This document shows, one piece after another, positions 28,651-40,471 of a stretch of 64,000 nt of DNA. The DNA comes from Salvia splendens (lineage: Eukaryota; Streptophyta; Magnoliopsida; Lamiales; Lamiaceae): contig NC_056048.1 in the NCBI RefSeq assembly GCF_004379255.2, positions 13,663,197 through 13,727,196 on the forward strand. Direction: 5' to 3'. A program made the translations under genes and the position numbers. Position 1 is the first letter of the stretch. Every line of letters starts with the position of its first letter. Below the pieces are notes generated by a model. The model worked only from the letters and a program-made list of their open reading frames with translations, had not been told where the DNA came from and ran no database searches.

Positions 28651-29823
28651 TGGTGAGGTCGATAACGACGGATTAGATTTGTTTAAGTTATATGGAAGAT
28701 AACTGAACCGGTTGGATCAGTTAGCAAATTGTCGTTGCCACTTAATTAAATCAATCCTCGAACCGACTCACGCAAGAAAATATATAACTCCCGATTTTGC
28801 ACTACTTTAACAGTAAAGCGGCAAGTTCGGGGTCGATCCCACAGAGAAGTTGGTGTGTCGAGTGTGTGAGTAGTGAACACGGGGGTTGGCTGCTTCCACG
28901 CTTTAACTTGGGAGTTTTAACTACTGTTTTTAATCTAGACAGAATTAAACTAGCTAGCTTGATCGACGAAATTTAACTACTGGTTCAAGTGAGTTGCAGG
29001 TAATAACAGAAAAGTAAATAAACGGATTTAAAAGTGAAAACAACTTCGATTAAACTAAAAACAATTACAGCGTGCAATTTAACTAAGCTAACACTTCAGA
29101 AATAAAGAAAGCGGTACACTGAGAAGAATCTCAGCGGGAAACTTAAGTTACGCTAACAGAAATGGGTATTCTGCAGCGCTCCCTTTGGTCGCCCTTTTAA
29201 CTAAGCAATCTAAGCTAAACTACAGAGCGGAATTTAAACTAAGCTAGAGAGCTGGACTAAACTAAACTAAGCTAGAGAACTGGGCTAAGCTAAACTAAGC
29301 TAAACTAGACGGAAAGTAAAGTCTCGGATCTATTTCTTGTGTTGGCGCAGTCTCTATTTATAAGCTCGATTCGGCCTCCAGCTGGAAAACGATCTTGACA
29401 GGAAATATTCACTCATGCAGAGGATGAGAGACTCGTTGATTGCTACGTGCTCTTTCTTCTAGAATGACGACTCTTTTGGATAATAGATTTCTGACCGGCT
29501 CGTCCTGGCGTCTTCATAAGCTAGCACGTGTCCCTTCTAGGACGTTGTCCTGGATAACAGAATGGTGTGCCATATCCAGCTCATTTCCTCACGTTTTCTT
29601 CTTTTAGAAGCCAGCGGTCCCCACTTTAACTGCTTGACCATGCCCCTTGATCAACTCCCCCGATCTTTGGCCTTTTCTTGCCCTTTTGTACTTGCTTGAT
29701 CAGTTCAGCCTTGCTGCCTTGGACAAGTAGCCTTTCTGCACATTTTAACACTTGTTTGCGCGATAAACCGATCAAGTAGTATACATTTTACCCCTAAACC
29801 GATGCATGAAATGAGCCTTATCA
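28651..29823 (-). repeat. 5' LTR of family A, copy 1 (~1.17 kb)
   Basis: Minus strand starts TGATAAGGCTCATTTCATGC at 29823 and ends near 28651 (CCTCACCA). TATA box in agcttataaatagagac near 29354-29361. Interior has repeated aactaagctaaactaagctag words. Confidence 0.7.
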
Positions 29824-31458
29824 GGGCCGACGCGGACGGCGTAGCGGATGCGGTGCATTCGTCGTCTCCTACTGCCGCGGAGCAGTGTGGTCTCCTCATG
29901 GCGGTATCCCGACCGATTCCGCACTTGCTGGATTTGTTGCGCAGTGAGACAGCGTTGTCGCCTGAAATGAGGGAGATTACGAAGGAAATCAAGGAGGGAA
30001 GAGCTTCGCCTCATCTCATAATGGTGGATGGTTTGGTGTACCGTCATAGGCACATTTTTGTTGGGTCTCGTTCCTCGGCAAGAAAACCCATCCTCGTCGA
30101 GTACCATATTTCCTAGTTAGCCGGGCATCCGGGGTTTGAATGTACGCTCAGGCGTATGAGGGCAGAATTTTATTGGCCGAATTTGAAGAAGGAGGTGCGG
30201 AAGTTTGTTGAGTCGTGCGTCGTTTGTCAGACAACTAAGTACTCAACGCAGAAGCCTGTAGGGTTGTTACAGCCATTACTGATCCCGTCGCAGGTGTGGG
30301 AGGATGTGTCGATAGATTTTATCACTGACTTGCCGCCGTCTCGAGGGTATACCGCAATTATGGTGATGGTGGACAGGCTTTCTAAGTACGCTCATTTTGT
30401 AGCTCTACCTACTTGCTTTGATGCTTTGAGGGTGGCTCATTTGTCTGCCTACTCACTTGATGCTTTGAATCAATCATGGATTTTCGAAGACTTTGGTGTC
30501 AAACCGCGATTATGTTTTCTTGAATAAGGTTTGTGAGGATATTATGTTGTTAAGTGGAATTAAACTGAATTTCTCAACAGCGTATCACCCGCAATCGATT
30601 GGGCAGACAGGAGTGAGAAATCGGGCATGGAGCAATATTTGAGGGTGTTTACTACAGCCGTCTAAATGGGCAAATTTTCTCCCATGGGCGGAGTTAGCCC
30701 TGAATTGTGTTCATCACGCGGGCTTGGGGATGTCACCCTTTAAGGCGCTTTATGGGAGGGATCCGCCAAATTTTGTATTTTCGCCGTCTTCAGCCGCGAC
30801 ACCGTCATCCGCTGCGGAGCTGATCCGGCAGCGGAGTCAACTTTTGGTGGAGCTGCGGCAAATTTGGCTCGTGCTCAGAAGCGGATGGGGGATTCAGCCA
30901 ACAAGCATCGCCGCAATGTGGAGTTCGAGGTAGGCGACTTTTTTTTAAAATAAAAATAAAAAATTAACTCCTATATAAAGGAGATGAAATTACAAATAAA
31001 CTTCTATGCTGCAGAAAGGAGGAAATTGTAATTGATGTCAAGAGGGCTCGAACTCGGCACCTCATACAATAATGTCTAAGCTAATTGCCGCTAAGACAAA
31101 GGCTCTGGACGACTTGGTGACTTGGTGTCGCTTAAGCTACAACCTTACTGGCAGCACTCTATCGCGCGGCCCTGTCGGCCAAGTTGGCTCACAAGTATTA
31201 CGGGCCCTTTGGGTGCTAGAGTGCATTGGCCAAGTGGCGTACATGTTGAAGTTGCCGGAGGTAAGCCGAATTCATAATGTGTTTCACGTCGGGTTGTTTT
31301 GCCCATTTGTAGCAGGCAGCGACGCAGAAGCCGCGATGGAGCTGGTGTCGGATTTTTTTGGTGATAGACCATTGGTCTATCCGGTCAGGGTGTTGGACAG
31401 GAGGATGTTGTGGCAGGAAGGGTAGCCGCACGAGGATGTTGTGCGCTGGTCGGATGGG
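29824..31458 (+). pseudogene. Gypsy element C integrase to C-terminal region, copy 1, broken
   Basis: Plus-strand fragment of a Ty3/Gypsy integrase: zinc-region FYWPNLKKEVRKFVESCVVC, core D in VWEDVSIDFITDLPPSRGYT, VMVDRLSKYAHF, then after a garbled stretch FSTAYHPQS-I-G-Q-T-G, where the catalytic E is G. Next come NCVHHAGLGMSPFKALYGRD and, after a SINE, VAYMLKLPEVSRIHNVFHVG. At least two stops (30114-30116, near 30525) and frameshifts. The fragment starts abruptly at the family A LTR and is cut at 31459 by the family B LTR. The continuation to the C terminus lies at 63228. Confidence 0.8.
30941..31107 (-). mobile_element. tRNA-derived SINE in element C, copy 1
   Basis: Minus strand starts AGAGCCTTTGTCTTAGCGGC, with an A-box-like TTAGCGGCAATTAG and a B-box-like GAGTTCGAGCCCT about 40 bp later, a ~70-bp body and an A/T-rich tail next to 30941. 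It splits the coding frame of element C, and the flanks gcgactt (30934-30940) and cgactt (31110-31115) form the target duplication. Confidence 0.65.
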
Positions 31459-31772
31459 TGATTGAGGGAAAAGATGAAACTATGACTCTATGTGTGTGTC
31501 AACTGGCCAAGAGGGTACCTAGACCTAGCTGTGTCGTTGGGTCTGTGTCTATCTTTCCTATCAACAAAAAAAATACCTCAACCCACTTCTACTGGATAGT
31601 ATAGTGGAGTAAGGGTCAAATCCCACAGAGATGGATGTAGGCGTGATACACTTGCGATGACATTCTGGGAGGGGTTGGTTAGCTACCACGCTTTTTTGGG
31701 GTTGGGTTTTACCTAGTCGGAAAATGAAATGGAACCTATACCCCTCCTGACCAGTAGGTCAGGGTGGGCTCT
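31459..31772 (-). repeat. Family B LTR fragment at the end of duplication unit 1
   Basis: First 314 bp (plus orientation) of the LTR seen complete at 40472-42060, cut exactly at the duplication junction. Confidence 0.85.
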
Positions 31773-33692
31773 TCCCTTGGATCTATTAATCTAATGGCTT
31801 TGATTAAATGTCAGTCGGTACATTATGATACTAGTTTCGTACATCAAAGGGCAATATTGGATACAAATAATTATATAATTCAGTTTTAAAACTGCAACTC
31901 CATGATTTCGGCGTAAGTTATGATTCTGATTCTTAATATCAATTGACACCATTCTCTCTCCCCCATTTCATTTCTCACGTCTCCCTCAATTCTACTATCC
32001 ACCAAAACCCTAGACACCCTGACTTCGCAAAGAAAATAGTTTTCTCCTCCATTTGTCGCCGTCAAGACGAAGTAAAATACACAGTAGGCCGTAGTATCTG
32101 TATATCTTGTCGGTTTATGTTTTTTTTATGACGACGAGCAAACAATCGTCTAGTCTTCTCTGCAGACAATGAAACCAGGTAAATTTCACTCTAATCACTC
32201 TATCAATTTCTTGATTTTCAGTCTGTGCCGCTTGTTCCGTGAATCGTAATTTCGCTACTCACGATTGGGCTTCTGGTAATTAGTGTTTTTCTGCAATTTT
32301 TGTTGTGATTTCGTAGATTTTTGGCATTTTTTGTTCTTTTGTTCAACATTGATTCGAATATTGTTCGTCATCACTTCATTTTGATTTTGTACATTATTTT
32401 CGGATTGTATACATTATTCACATAAATTGGTACATTATTTCACTCTATGACATCATTTGTTTTTTTTGTTATAAAATGTCATGATATATTAGATGGTATA
32501 TACATATTTTGCATACAAAAAATATGTACATTAGTGTGTAAAACAATGCTACATTACACATGCATATTTGTATATGACTTAAAAACATCATTTAGATAGT
32601 TTAGTACATCAATTAAGCCTGATTTTATGCATCATGTTCTGTTACATCATTTAGCTACATCTGTACATCATGTTCCATTACATTATTTAGCCATAGATGT
32701 ACATTAATTGATATTGCATTGTATGTGTTTCTGAATAGGTTCAACGAGTGCAAGAATAGATTATGAGGACGACTTGGATAATGACATGCCCATTGCATTA
32801 GCGCAATGAATGATATTAAAGATGTTCAAAGATGTGCTACATTATTATTGTGTTGTAGTATGTCATGTACGAAAAATGTATATGTCACCTACTGAGTAAT
32901 GTATATTAAAATTTGTTTGATGATGGGCAGAAGTTATATCCATTCCCCCATGGGTTAAGTAGTCCATGGGGCTAGGGTGTAGTATCAACCAGTAGCACAA
33001 CGTTCACTAAAAGAAAAGAATTAGAGCCGTTCTCATAGGCTTCAATTATTTATTATTTGGTGTAGTAGTAACTGTACATTAATGTGTAGGGTTCATACAT
33101 TACAAGACGACATTAAACTACTTCTTACGTACATTATTATAACGTTTTCGTACATTATTATACCGTTTACGTACATAAAAATCAAGCAATAAAAGCAGAA
33201 ATTATAGACAAGCGTTGGTAATATGCCCTAGCCCGATGGATTACTAAACTCTAGGGCAAAGGATTTATCTCCCTACCCTTGGTGAATGTATCGTTAGTGA
33301 GTCGGTACTACAACCTAGCCCAATGGATTGCTAAATCCAAATGGTATGGATTCAACGTGCTGCAAGACATTAGACTACTTCTTACGTACATTATTTTAAC
33401 GCTAAGTATGAGTAAACTTACAACACTTGCGGTCCATTGGATCTTGTGATGTAACGGTTAGATTAATACCACGTGTAATCTAATAATGTAGATTTTTAGC
33501 CTAATAATGTAGCATTTTAGTTTAGTAATGTACAGTTTTAGTCCAATAATGTAAATTTCCAATCTAATAATGTACCTCGGCCAATAATGTAGATTTTTAG
33601 TATGATAATGTAACTAATCACAACCATCCAATCTAATGATCCAAGGACTGTGATTTGTGCTTTGTTTTACACTAAGATGCTATAAGGACACT
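31773..33692 (+). mobile_element. Mutator-like element, copy 2 (left end cut at the duplication junction)
   Basis: Copy of 22856-24775; lacks the outermost ~45 bp of the left terminal repeat because the duplication begins inside it. Confidence 0.6.
32169..32809 (+). CDS. Tiny two-exon ORF in the Mutator-like element, copy 2
   Basis: Exons 32169-32178 and 32739-32809, same splice sites and same 26-residue product as 23253-23892. Preservation simply follows from the recent duplication. Confidence 0.35.
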
Positions 33693-34639
33693 AACACACC
33701 CCTACATAAGCATATGTATTCTATTACTAATATATACAGTAGCATATGCTACACACATATGCATTATATATACAGTAGCACATACATATACTTATTAATA
33801 GCATATGTATTCTATTACTAAAATATGTAGCATATGCATTATATATATACAGTAGCATATGCTATAGACACATGCATGATTTTCGTGGAGTGAATGGTGA
33901 TTTGAGAAAGGTTTTAACAAATAGGCGGGATCAAACAAAAGAGTACTGCAGATGATCGGTCAAAAGTAAGGTACGAATCATAAAGCACCTTTTTATCATG
34001 GCTGTTGGGATCTATGCGACTGTTTGTGTACAGGCGCATCTTTTCAGAATGCCTAGCTGGCTTAGCTTCTCTTACACGCTTCGCTTAAGGATGTCTTTTT
34101 TTTTCCTTTATGACAGCTGGCACTATCTGACACTCCTCCAATGGCTGCACCTGCCCTTTCCATACCTGTTCTGATCGCTGTACTACAGATTAAATTCAAA
34201 TTGCTCTAATCAAGCGGACAATTAATTTCAGATGAAGACTCAATTAGTTTCACTTGATCAGTTCCTCCTTTTTTTTAATTTTCTAAGGAATAAATAACAC
34301 ATAAAATATTTACACTATGCTATCAAGGGAATGACCGGTATCCTTAGGATGTCGCTTGATCAAGTTGACTACCCAAGAATACGCAATCGTCCCCAAATAC
34401 CTGCTCACTGGATAAGATTTGGTAGAGTTAGTGGAATTTCTTCCACTATCCCTATTTTAGGCTTGTCTCTATAGGGATCAACCCTACTATTCTTCACCAC
34501 GAAAGAACATGAATTGGGGGGGTCCCCATTGTGGATGTTCGTTTCCAGTGTGTGCCGCCATGGCTATATGAGGGTCTGCCCATCTCGAATTCTGCTTCCT
34601 GGATATCAATTTGGCTTGACTCTGGAATGATAGCTCCTT

Positions 34640-35902
34640 CTATTTATCAATGGGTTCTTTCTCCCTTGTGGAGAAGTTGGTCACTTCCTTTTCTATCGTG
34701 GTTGGATTTATACATTGATCCAGGTTCATTTTCATAATATCTTCCTTTTTCCATTTGATTTTTTCCTTCTTCTGTCTTAATTCCTTCGCAAACTGTCCTC
34801 CTTGTTCTTGCATATTCGGCTCAGCTGTTTCTTTATAATTCCAATAAGGCAGGTCGTGGAGGTTGTTTGATGATTCAGGTAAGGACAGTAGCTGCCTGGT
34901 GAGCGTGGGATTTTCTTTCAGCCTCTTTCTTGATGAGGTGGTTTGGTCAGGCGGCTTATCGACCCTGCTCGGTTGAGTGTTCTCTGTTGTCTTAGCTGGT
35001 AGTGTTGGCTTGCAAAAATCCATAATTGCCTTCTCCACAACTTCATCATCCATTTCCCCAGTAATGATGGCCTTGAACCTGTCAGCTGCTTCCTTTTTAG
35101 GTTCTTCATCTTCACTTCCATCAGGAGAAAGATTGACGAAGAGTTCTTTTTCCAAACACTTTTGTCCCGGAGGTTCGATAGTGTTTACAGACCGTATGCT
35201 TTCGTTATCCTGTGGCCTTCTTTCAGTATCATTAATGTCGACTGTAAGTCGTTTTCCTTTGAATTCTAGATTCATCGTCCCCCTCTGGACGTCGATGACT
35301 GTGTTGGCGGTGGACAAGAAGGGTCTCCCAAGAAGAATTCCAACAGATTCCTCTACCTCTGGCTCCATTTCCTTTATGACAAAGAAGTCGGCCGGATACA
35401 TAAAACTACCCACCGTGATGATTTCATCTTTCAGAATCCCCTCGGGGTAAATACAAGACCCATCTGCTAGTTGAATCACTAGATCAGTTTCAACTAGTTC
35501 TGCATCCCTCAGCCGTTCATACTTAGAATATGGCATAATGTTGATAGAAGCCCCTAGGTCACAAGTTCCTCGCTCAATCAGAATACCCTTGACGGCAATA
35601 GAAAGCGTAAATACTCCTGGATGAGTCTTCTTTGGTGGGAGATCACTAGGTCGGTTTACACCGATTATCTTTTCTGCTTCGGTGTCTTGATCTACGGTGC
35701 TAGATTTGATGGTTTCATTACAGTTGGGCTTGGATACTGGAAGTTTAACAAGCGAGCTTTGATCAACTTCTTCTAATTTTAAAAAGACCGCGTTGACGTT
35801 CTCTCTCCCCGGTGATGGTTGTACTGCGGCAGGAATCTTTCCTTCATTATCTCTCAGCTCACCTAGTGACATGGCGACCTGAGATAACTGCTTCGTAAGC
35901 AA
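34640..35902 (-). CDS. Family A retropepsin-like ORF, copy 2
   Basis: 420 codons, D-L-G-A-S at 115-119, I-L-L-G-R-P-F-L further on. Compared with copy 1 it has an additional ~94-bp stretch (K-K-E-A-A-D-R-F-K-A region) and a diverged C-terminal half, but the protease core from 35181 to 35530 is identical in nucleotides. The N-terminal Q-rich part is cut off by a stop near 35935. Confidence 0.65.
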   Translation of the reverse strand: MLTKQLSQVAMSLGELRDNEGKIPAAVQPSPGRENVNAVFLKLEEVDQSSLVKLPVSKPNCNETIKSSTVDQDTEAEKIIGVNRPSDLPPKKTHPGVFTLSIAVKGILIERGTCDLGASINIMPYSKYERLRDAELVETDLVIQLADGSCIYPEGILKDEIITVGSFMYPADFFVIKEMEPEVEESVGILLGRPFLSTANTVIDVQRGTMNLEFKGKRLTVDINDTERRPQDNESIRSVNTIEPPGQKCLEKELFVNLSPDGSEDEEPKKEAADRFKAIITGEMDDEVVEKAIMDFCKPTLPAKTTENTQPSRVDKPPDQTTSSRKRLKENPTLTRQLLSLPESSNNLHDLPYWNYKETAEPNMQEQGGQFAKELRQKKEKIKWKKEDIMKMNLDQCINPTTIEKEVTNFSTREKEPIDK

Positions 35903-36109
35903 TTCTAAAGCAGCTCTCTGTTCTCTTTGGGCTTACTGTATCTCCTGCACAGCATCATGGGGTTGGTGTGGGATCATCATATCTCCTGGACCTTCATTTT
36001 GCTACCTGTAATTTCTATGGTTAAGTCGGACTCCTCTATGGCCTTGCTGGTATTGGTCGGAAGGTCCATACTACTCTGGCTGGTTCTAGGAAAAGTAGTT
36101 CTGTTGGCT

Positions 36110-36517
36110 TCATTGCTGGTTTCCTCTTTGGTACGACGGGACATAATTCACCATTTGATTATTTGGCTGCCTTCCCTGGTTGCTAAACTGAGGGGTTTGG
36201 TGTTGGTACCCCCCAGTCTCCTTCCTGTTGTCGGCTTGACCAGTTAGACTGTCCTCCGCTTGACCAGTTCCCTTGAGGTCCACTTGACCAACCTGTCTGA
36301 ACTCCCTGCATTCTATTTCCTCCAGTATTTGGTCTATCCATGATTCCGGCTGGCCAGTTGGACTGCCCGTTGGAGGATTGCATTTGTTGTGAAGGGGGTA
36401 GTTGTGGTTGGCCTTGATTCTGTTCGATCCATCTGAAATTTGGGTGGTCCCTCCATGGAGCATCTCTCTGCTTCCCCTAGATCCAGTTGCCATTTGCATT
36501 CCAGTGGCCTGCGGCAT
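36110..36517 (-). pseudogene. Family A gag-protease linker, copy 2
   Basis: Frame with G-S-R-G-S-R-E-M-L-H-G-G and glutamine/asparagine-rich repeats (Q-S-N-W-P, W-S-S-G-P-Q-G in a neighbouring frame). It is the low-complexity link between gag and protease, shifted relative to both. Confidence 0.45.
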
Positions 36518-37533
36518 TTACTTGCTCTACTTCATGGAGAAACTCGCAGTAATAGTAATGATGTTCTTCTGGCGGTGGTGGCTGCAGCACATACTGCGTC
36601 TCCTTCGGTGCATGTGGTGGTCTGGCTCTCTCCACCGCCTCTAGCAGCTTTTTCTCCATTTGCTCAAGTCGAGCTTCTAGCTTCTCATCATTGCGCGCCT
36701 CTGCTGCGTGTACTGCCCCTCGTCTGTACTGCCCTCTGGTTGTCTCATACGACCACTTGGCCTCAATCAGCCTTTCCAAAATATTCTTAGCTTTGCTAAA
36801 AAGGGTTTTTGAGAAATCCCCTTGTGCTGCGAGGTTGAGGTCGTTCTTGCTGTCCACCGTGAGTCCGCCGTAGAAGATCGAGTAGATCTCCTTCTCTCCC
36901 AGCTTGTGGTTGGGGCATGCTTGAAGCAGCCCTTGAAATCTGTCCCAGTACAGGCCGAGGGGCTTGTCGTACTCCTGTCTGGCCTCTGTAATTTCCCTTT
37001 ATCAGGGCACTTGTCTTCGACACTGGGAAGAAACGATCGAGGAATATCATGCGGAATTCGGCCCAAGTCCTGATGGATCCTTCTGGCAACCTTGACAGCC
37101 AGACACCCGCGTCCCACTTCAAAACGAAAGGAATAGCTTTGAGCCTATAATCTTCGGACGTGGATCCAGCCGGGACGGGCTGAATATCACAATATCGGCA
37201 GAACTCCTCCAGAAAGGCGTACGGACACTCCTTTGAGAGGCCATAGAAGTGGGTCAATACGACCAGCACTCCAGATTTGATAGCGATGTTCCGCATCCCA
37301 GGAGTGGCGGCAATGGCATGCATGGGCTCCTTCTCATCATGAGCATGCAAAGAGCCGATTCTCGAGTTGTCAGCGACAATGGCCATCTCTGCTTCTGTTT
37401 GCTTTGGTGGTGGTGGTGGTGGTGGCTTGTTCTGTTCAGCTGCTGTTGCTGCCTTTAATGCTGCTCTGTAACAAGTGGTAACTACGCCGGCTTCTTGGGC
37501 TCTCCAACGACTGTTAGTTCTTCTGTATATCAA
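36477..37533 (-). pseudogene. Family A gag, copy 2, frameshifted
   Basis: As copy 1 with the same slip near 37014. The codon that is TAG in copy 1 (27717-27719) is TAC here, so the downstream frame stays open to 36477. Confidence 0.7.
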
Positions 37534-37637
37534 CGGATGATTCTAGTAATCGCCTTGGTGGTACCTTCATAAATGAGAAAAGAAAGAAATAAACTATTTA
37601 CTCCTACGCACTACACACAAACATAAAGTAACACCAT

Positions 37638-37658
37638 GCTTCCCCGGCAACGACGCCA
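37638..37658 (-). other. Primer-binding site of family A, copy 2
   Basis: Same sequence as in copy 1. Confidence 0.7.
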
Positions 37659-37661
37659 TTT

Positions 37662-38835
37662 TGGTGAGGTCGATAACGACGGATTAGATTTGTTTAAGTT
37701 ATATGGAAGATAACTGAACCGGTTGGATCAGTTAGCAAATTGTCGTTGCCACTTAATTAAATCAATCCTCGAACCGACTCACGCAAGAAAATATTTATAA
37801 CTCCCGATTTTGCACTACTTTAACAGTAAAGCGGCAAGTTCGGGGTCGATCCCACAGAGAAGTTGGTGTGTCGAGTGTGTGAGTAGTGAACACGGGGGTT
37901 GGCTGCTTCCACGCTTTAACTTGGGAGTTTTAACTACTGTTTTTAATCTAGACAGAATTAAATTAGCTAGCTTGATCGACGAAATTTAACTACTGGTTCA
38001 AGTGAGTTGCAGGTAATAACAGAAAAGTAAATACACGGATTTAAAAGTGAAAACAACTTCGATTAAACTAAAAATAATTACAGCGTGCAATTTAACTAAG
38101 CTAACACTTCAGAAATAAAGAAAGCGGTACACTGAGAAGAATCTCAGCGGGAAACTTAAGTTACGCTAACAGAAATGGGTATTCTGCAGCGCTCCCTTTG
38201 GTCGCCCTTTTAACTAAGCAATCTAAGCTAAACTACAGAGCGGAATTTAAACTAAGCTAGAGAGCTGGACTAAACTAAACTAAGCTAGAGAACTGGGCTA
38301 AGCTAAACTAAGCTAAACTAGACGGAAAGTAAAGTCTCGGATCTATTTCTTGTGTTAGCGCAGTCTCTATTTATAAGCTCGATTCGGCCTCCAGCTGGAA
38401 AACGATCTTGACAGGAAATATTCACTCATGCAGAGGATGAGAGACTCGTTGATTGCTACGTGCTCTTTCTTCTAGAATGACGACTCTTTTGGATAACAGA
38501 TTTCTGACCGGCTCGTCCTGGCGTCTTCATAAGCTAGCACGTGTCCCTTCTAGGACGTTGTCCTGGATAACAGAATGGTGCGCCATATCAGCTCATTTCC
38601 TCACGTTTTCTTCTTTTAGAAGCCAGCGGTCCCCACTTTAACTGCTTGACCATGCCCCTTGATCAACTCCCCCGATCTTTGGCCTTTTCTTGCCCTTTTG
38701 TACTTGCTTGATCAACTCAGCCTTGCTGCCTTGGACAAGTAGCCTTTCTGCACATTTTAACACTTGTTTGCGCGATAAACCGATCAAGTAGTATACATTT
38801 TACCCCTAAACCGATGCATGAAATGAGCCTTATCA
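37662..38835 (-). repeat. 5' LTR of family A, copy 2
   Basis: Near-identical to 28651-29823 (small indels such as atatttataac at 37793). Confidence 0.7.
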
Positions 38836-40471
38836 GGGCCGACGCGGACGGCGTAGCGGATGCGGTGCAGTCGTCGTCTCCTACTGCCGCGGAGCAGTGT
38901 GGTCTCCTCGTGGCGGTATCCCGACCGATTCCGCACTTGCTGGATTTGTTGCGCAGTGAGACAGCGTTGTCGCCTGAAATGAGGGAGATTACGAAGGAAA
39001 TCAAGGAGGGAAGAGCTTCGCCTCATCTCATAATGGTGGATGGTTTGGTGTACCGTCATAGGCACATTTTTGTTGGGTCTCGTTCCTCGGCAAGAAAACC
39101 CATCCTCGTCGAGTACCATATTTCCTAGTTAGCCGGGCATCCGGGGTTTGAATGTACGCTCAGGCGTATGAGGGCAGAATTTTATTGGCCGAATTTGAAG
39201 AAGGAGGTGCGGAAGTTTGTTGAGTCGTGCGTCGTTTGTCAGACAACTAAGTACTCAACGCAGAAGCCTGCAGGGTTGTTACAGCCATTACTGATCCCGT
39301 CGCAGGTGTGGGAGGATGTGTCGATAGATTTTATCACTGACTTGCCGCCGTCTCGAGGGTATACCGCAATTATGGTGATGGTGGACAGGCTTTCTAAGTA
39401 CGCTCATTTTGTAGCTCTACCTACTTGCTTTGATGTTTTGAGGGTGGCTCATTTGTCTGCCTACTCACTTGATGCTTTGAATCAATCATGGATTTTCGAA
39501 GACTTTGGTGTCAAACCGCGATTATGTTTTCTTGAATAAGGTTTGTGAGGATATTATGTTGTTAAGTGGAATTAAACTGAATTTCTCAACAGCGTATCAC
39601 CCGCAATCGATTGGGCAGACAGGAGTGAGAAATCGGGCATGGAGCAATATTTGAGGGTGTTTACTACAGCCGTCTAAATGGGCAAATTTTCTCCCATGGG
39701 CGGAGTTAGCCCTGAATTGTGTTCATCACGCGGGCTTGGGGATGTCACCCTTTAAGGCGCTTTATGGGAGGGATCCGCCAAATTTTGTATTTTCGCCGTC
39801 TTCAGCCGCAACACCGTCATCCGCTGCGGAGCTGATCCGGCAGCGGAGTCAACTTTTGGTGGAGCTGCGACAAATTTGGCTCGTGCTCAGAAGCGGATGG
39901 GGGATTCAGCCAACAAGCATCGCCGCAATGTGGAGTTCGAGGTAGGCGACTTTTTTTTAAAATAAAAAATAAAAAATTAACTCCTATATAAAGGAGATGA
40001 AATTACAAATAAACTTCTATGCTGCAGAAAGGAGGAAATTGTAATTGATGTCAAGAGGGCTCGAACTCGGCACCTCATACAATAATGTCTAAGCTAATTG
40101 CCGCTAAGACAAAGGCTCTGGACGACTTGGTGACTTGGTGTCGCTTAAGCTACAACCTTACTGGCAGCACTCTATCGCGCGGCCCTGTCGGCCAAGTTGG
40201 CTCACAAGTATTACGGGCCCTTTGGGTGCTAGAGTGCATTGGCCAAGTGGCGTACATGTTGAAGTTGCCGGAGGTAAGCCAAATTCATAATGTGTTTCAC
40301 GTCGGGTTGTTTTGCCCGTTTGTAGCAGGCAGCGACGCAGAAGCCGCGATGGAGCTGGTGTCGGATTTTTTTGGTGACAGACCATTGGTCTATCCGGTCA
40401 GGGTGTTGGACAGGAGGATGTTGTGGCAGGAAGGGTAGCCGCACGAGGATGTTGTGCGCTGGTCGGATGGG
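38836..40471 (+). pseudogene. Gypsy element C integrase region, copy 2, broken
   Basis: Same disabled fragment as 29824-31458, including the Q-T-G change at the catalytic glutamate and the SINE. Cut at 40472 by the full family B 3' LTR. Confidence 0.8.
39953..40120 (-). mobile_element. tRNA-derived SINE in element C, copy 2
   Basis: Same insertion and flanks as copy 1, with one extra A in the tail (TAAAATAAAAAATAAAAAA region). Confidence 0.65.

Larger units (their letters stand above)
24960..29823 (-). mobile_element. Athila-like Gypsy element, family A, copy 1 (3' truncated, no pol)
   Basis: Minus-strand order: LTR (29823-28651), PBS, gag, retropepsin-like ORF, then non-coding sequence to about 24960. 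No reverse transcriptase, RNase H or integrase is recognisable, and no 3' LTR. The CDLGASINIM protease signature and gag type are those of the Athila group. Confidence 0.65.
22856..31772. repeat. ~9-kb tandem duplication, unit 1
   Basis: Starts at TCCCTTGGATCTATTAATC and ends at caggtcagggtgggctct, followed at once by the same start sequence at 31773. Offset to unit 2 is 8917 bp at the left and 9013 bp at the right; a 94-bp insertion in unit 2 (near 35050-35125) explains most of the change. Confidence 0.9.
33876..38835 (-). mobile_element. Athila-like Gypsy element, family A, copy 2
   Basis: Same structure as copy 1: LTR 37662-38835, PBS, gag, retropepsin-like ORF, non-coding left part from about 33876. 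Confidence 0.65.

Noticed and set aside
30941..31107. tRNA gene suggested by A- and B-box-like sequences
   Set aside because: No cloverleaf can be drawn, an A/T tail and target duplication are present, and it splits a coding frame; it is a SINE.
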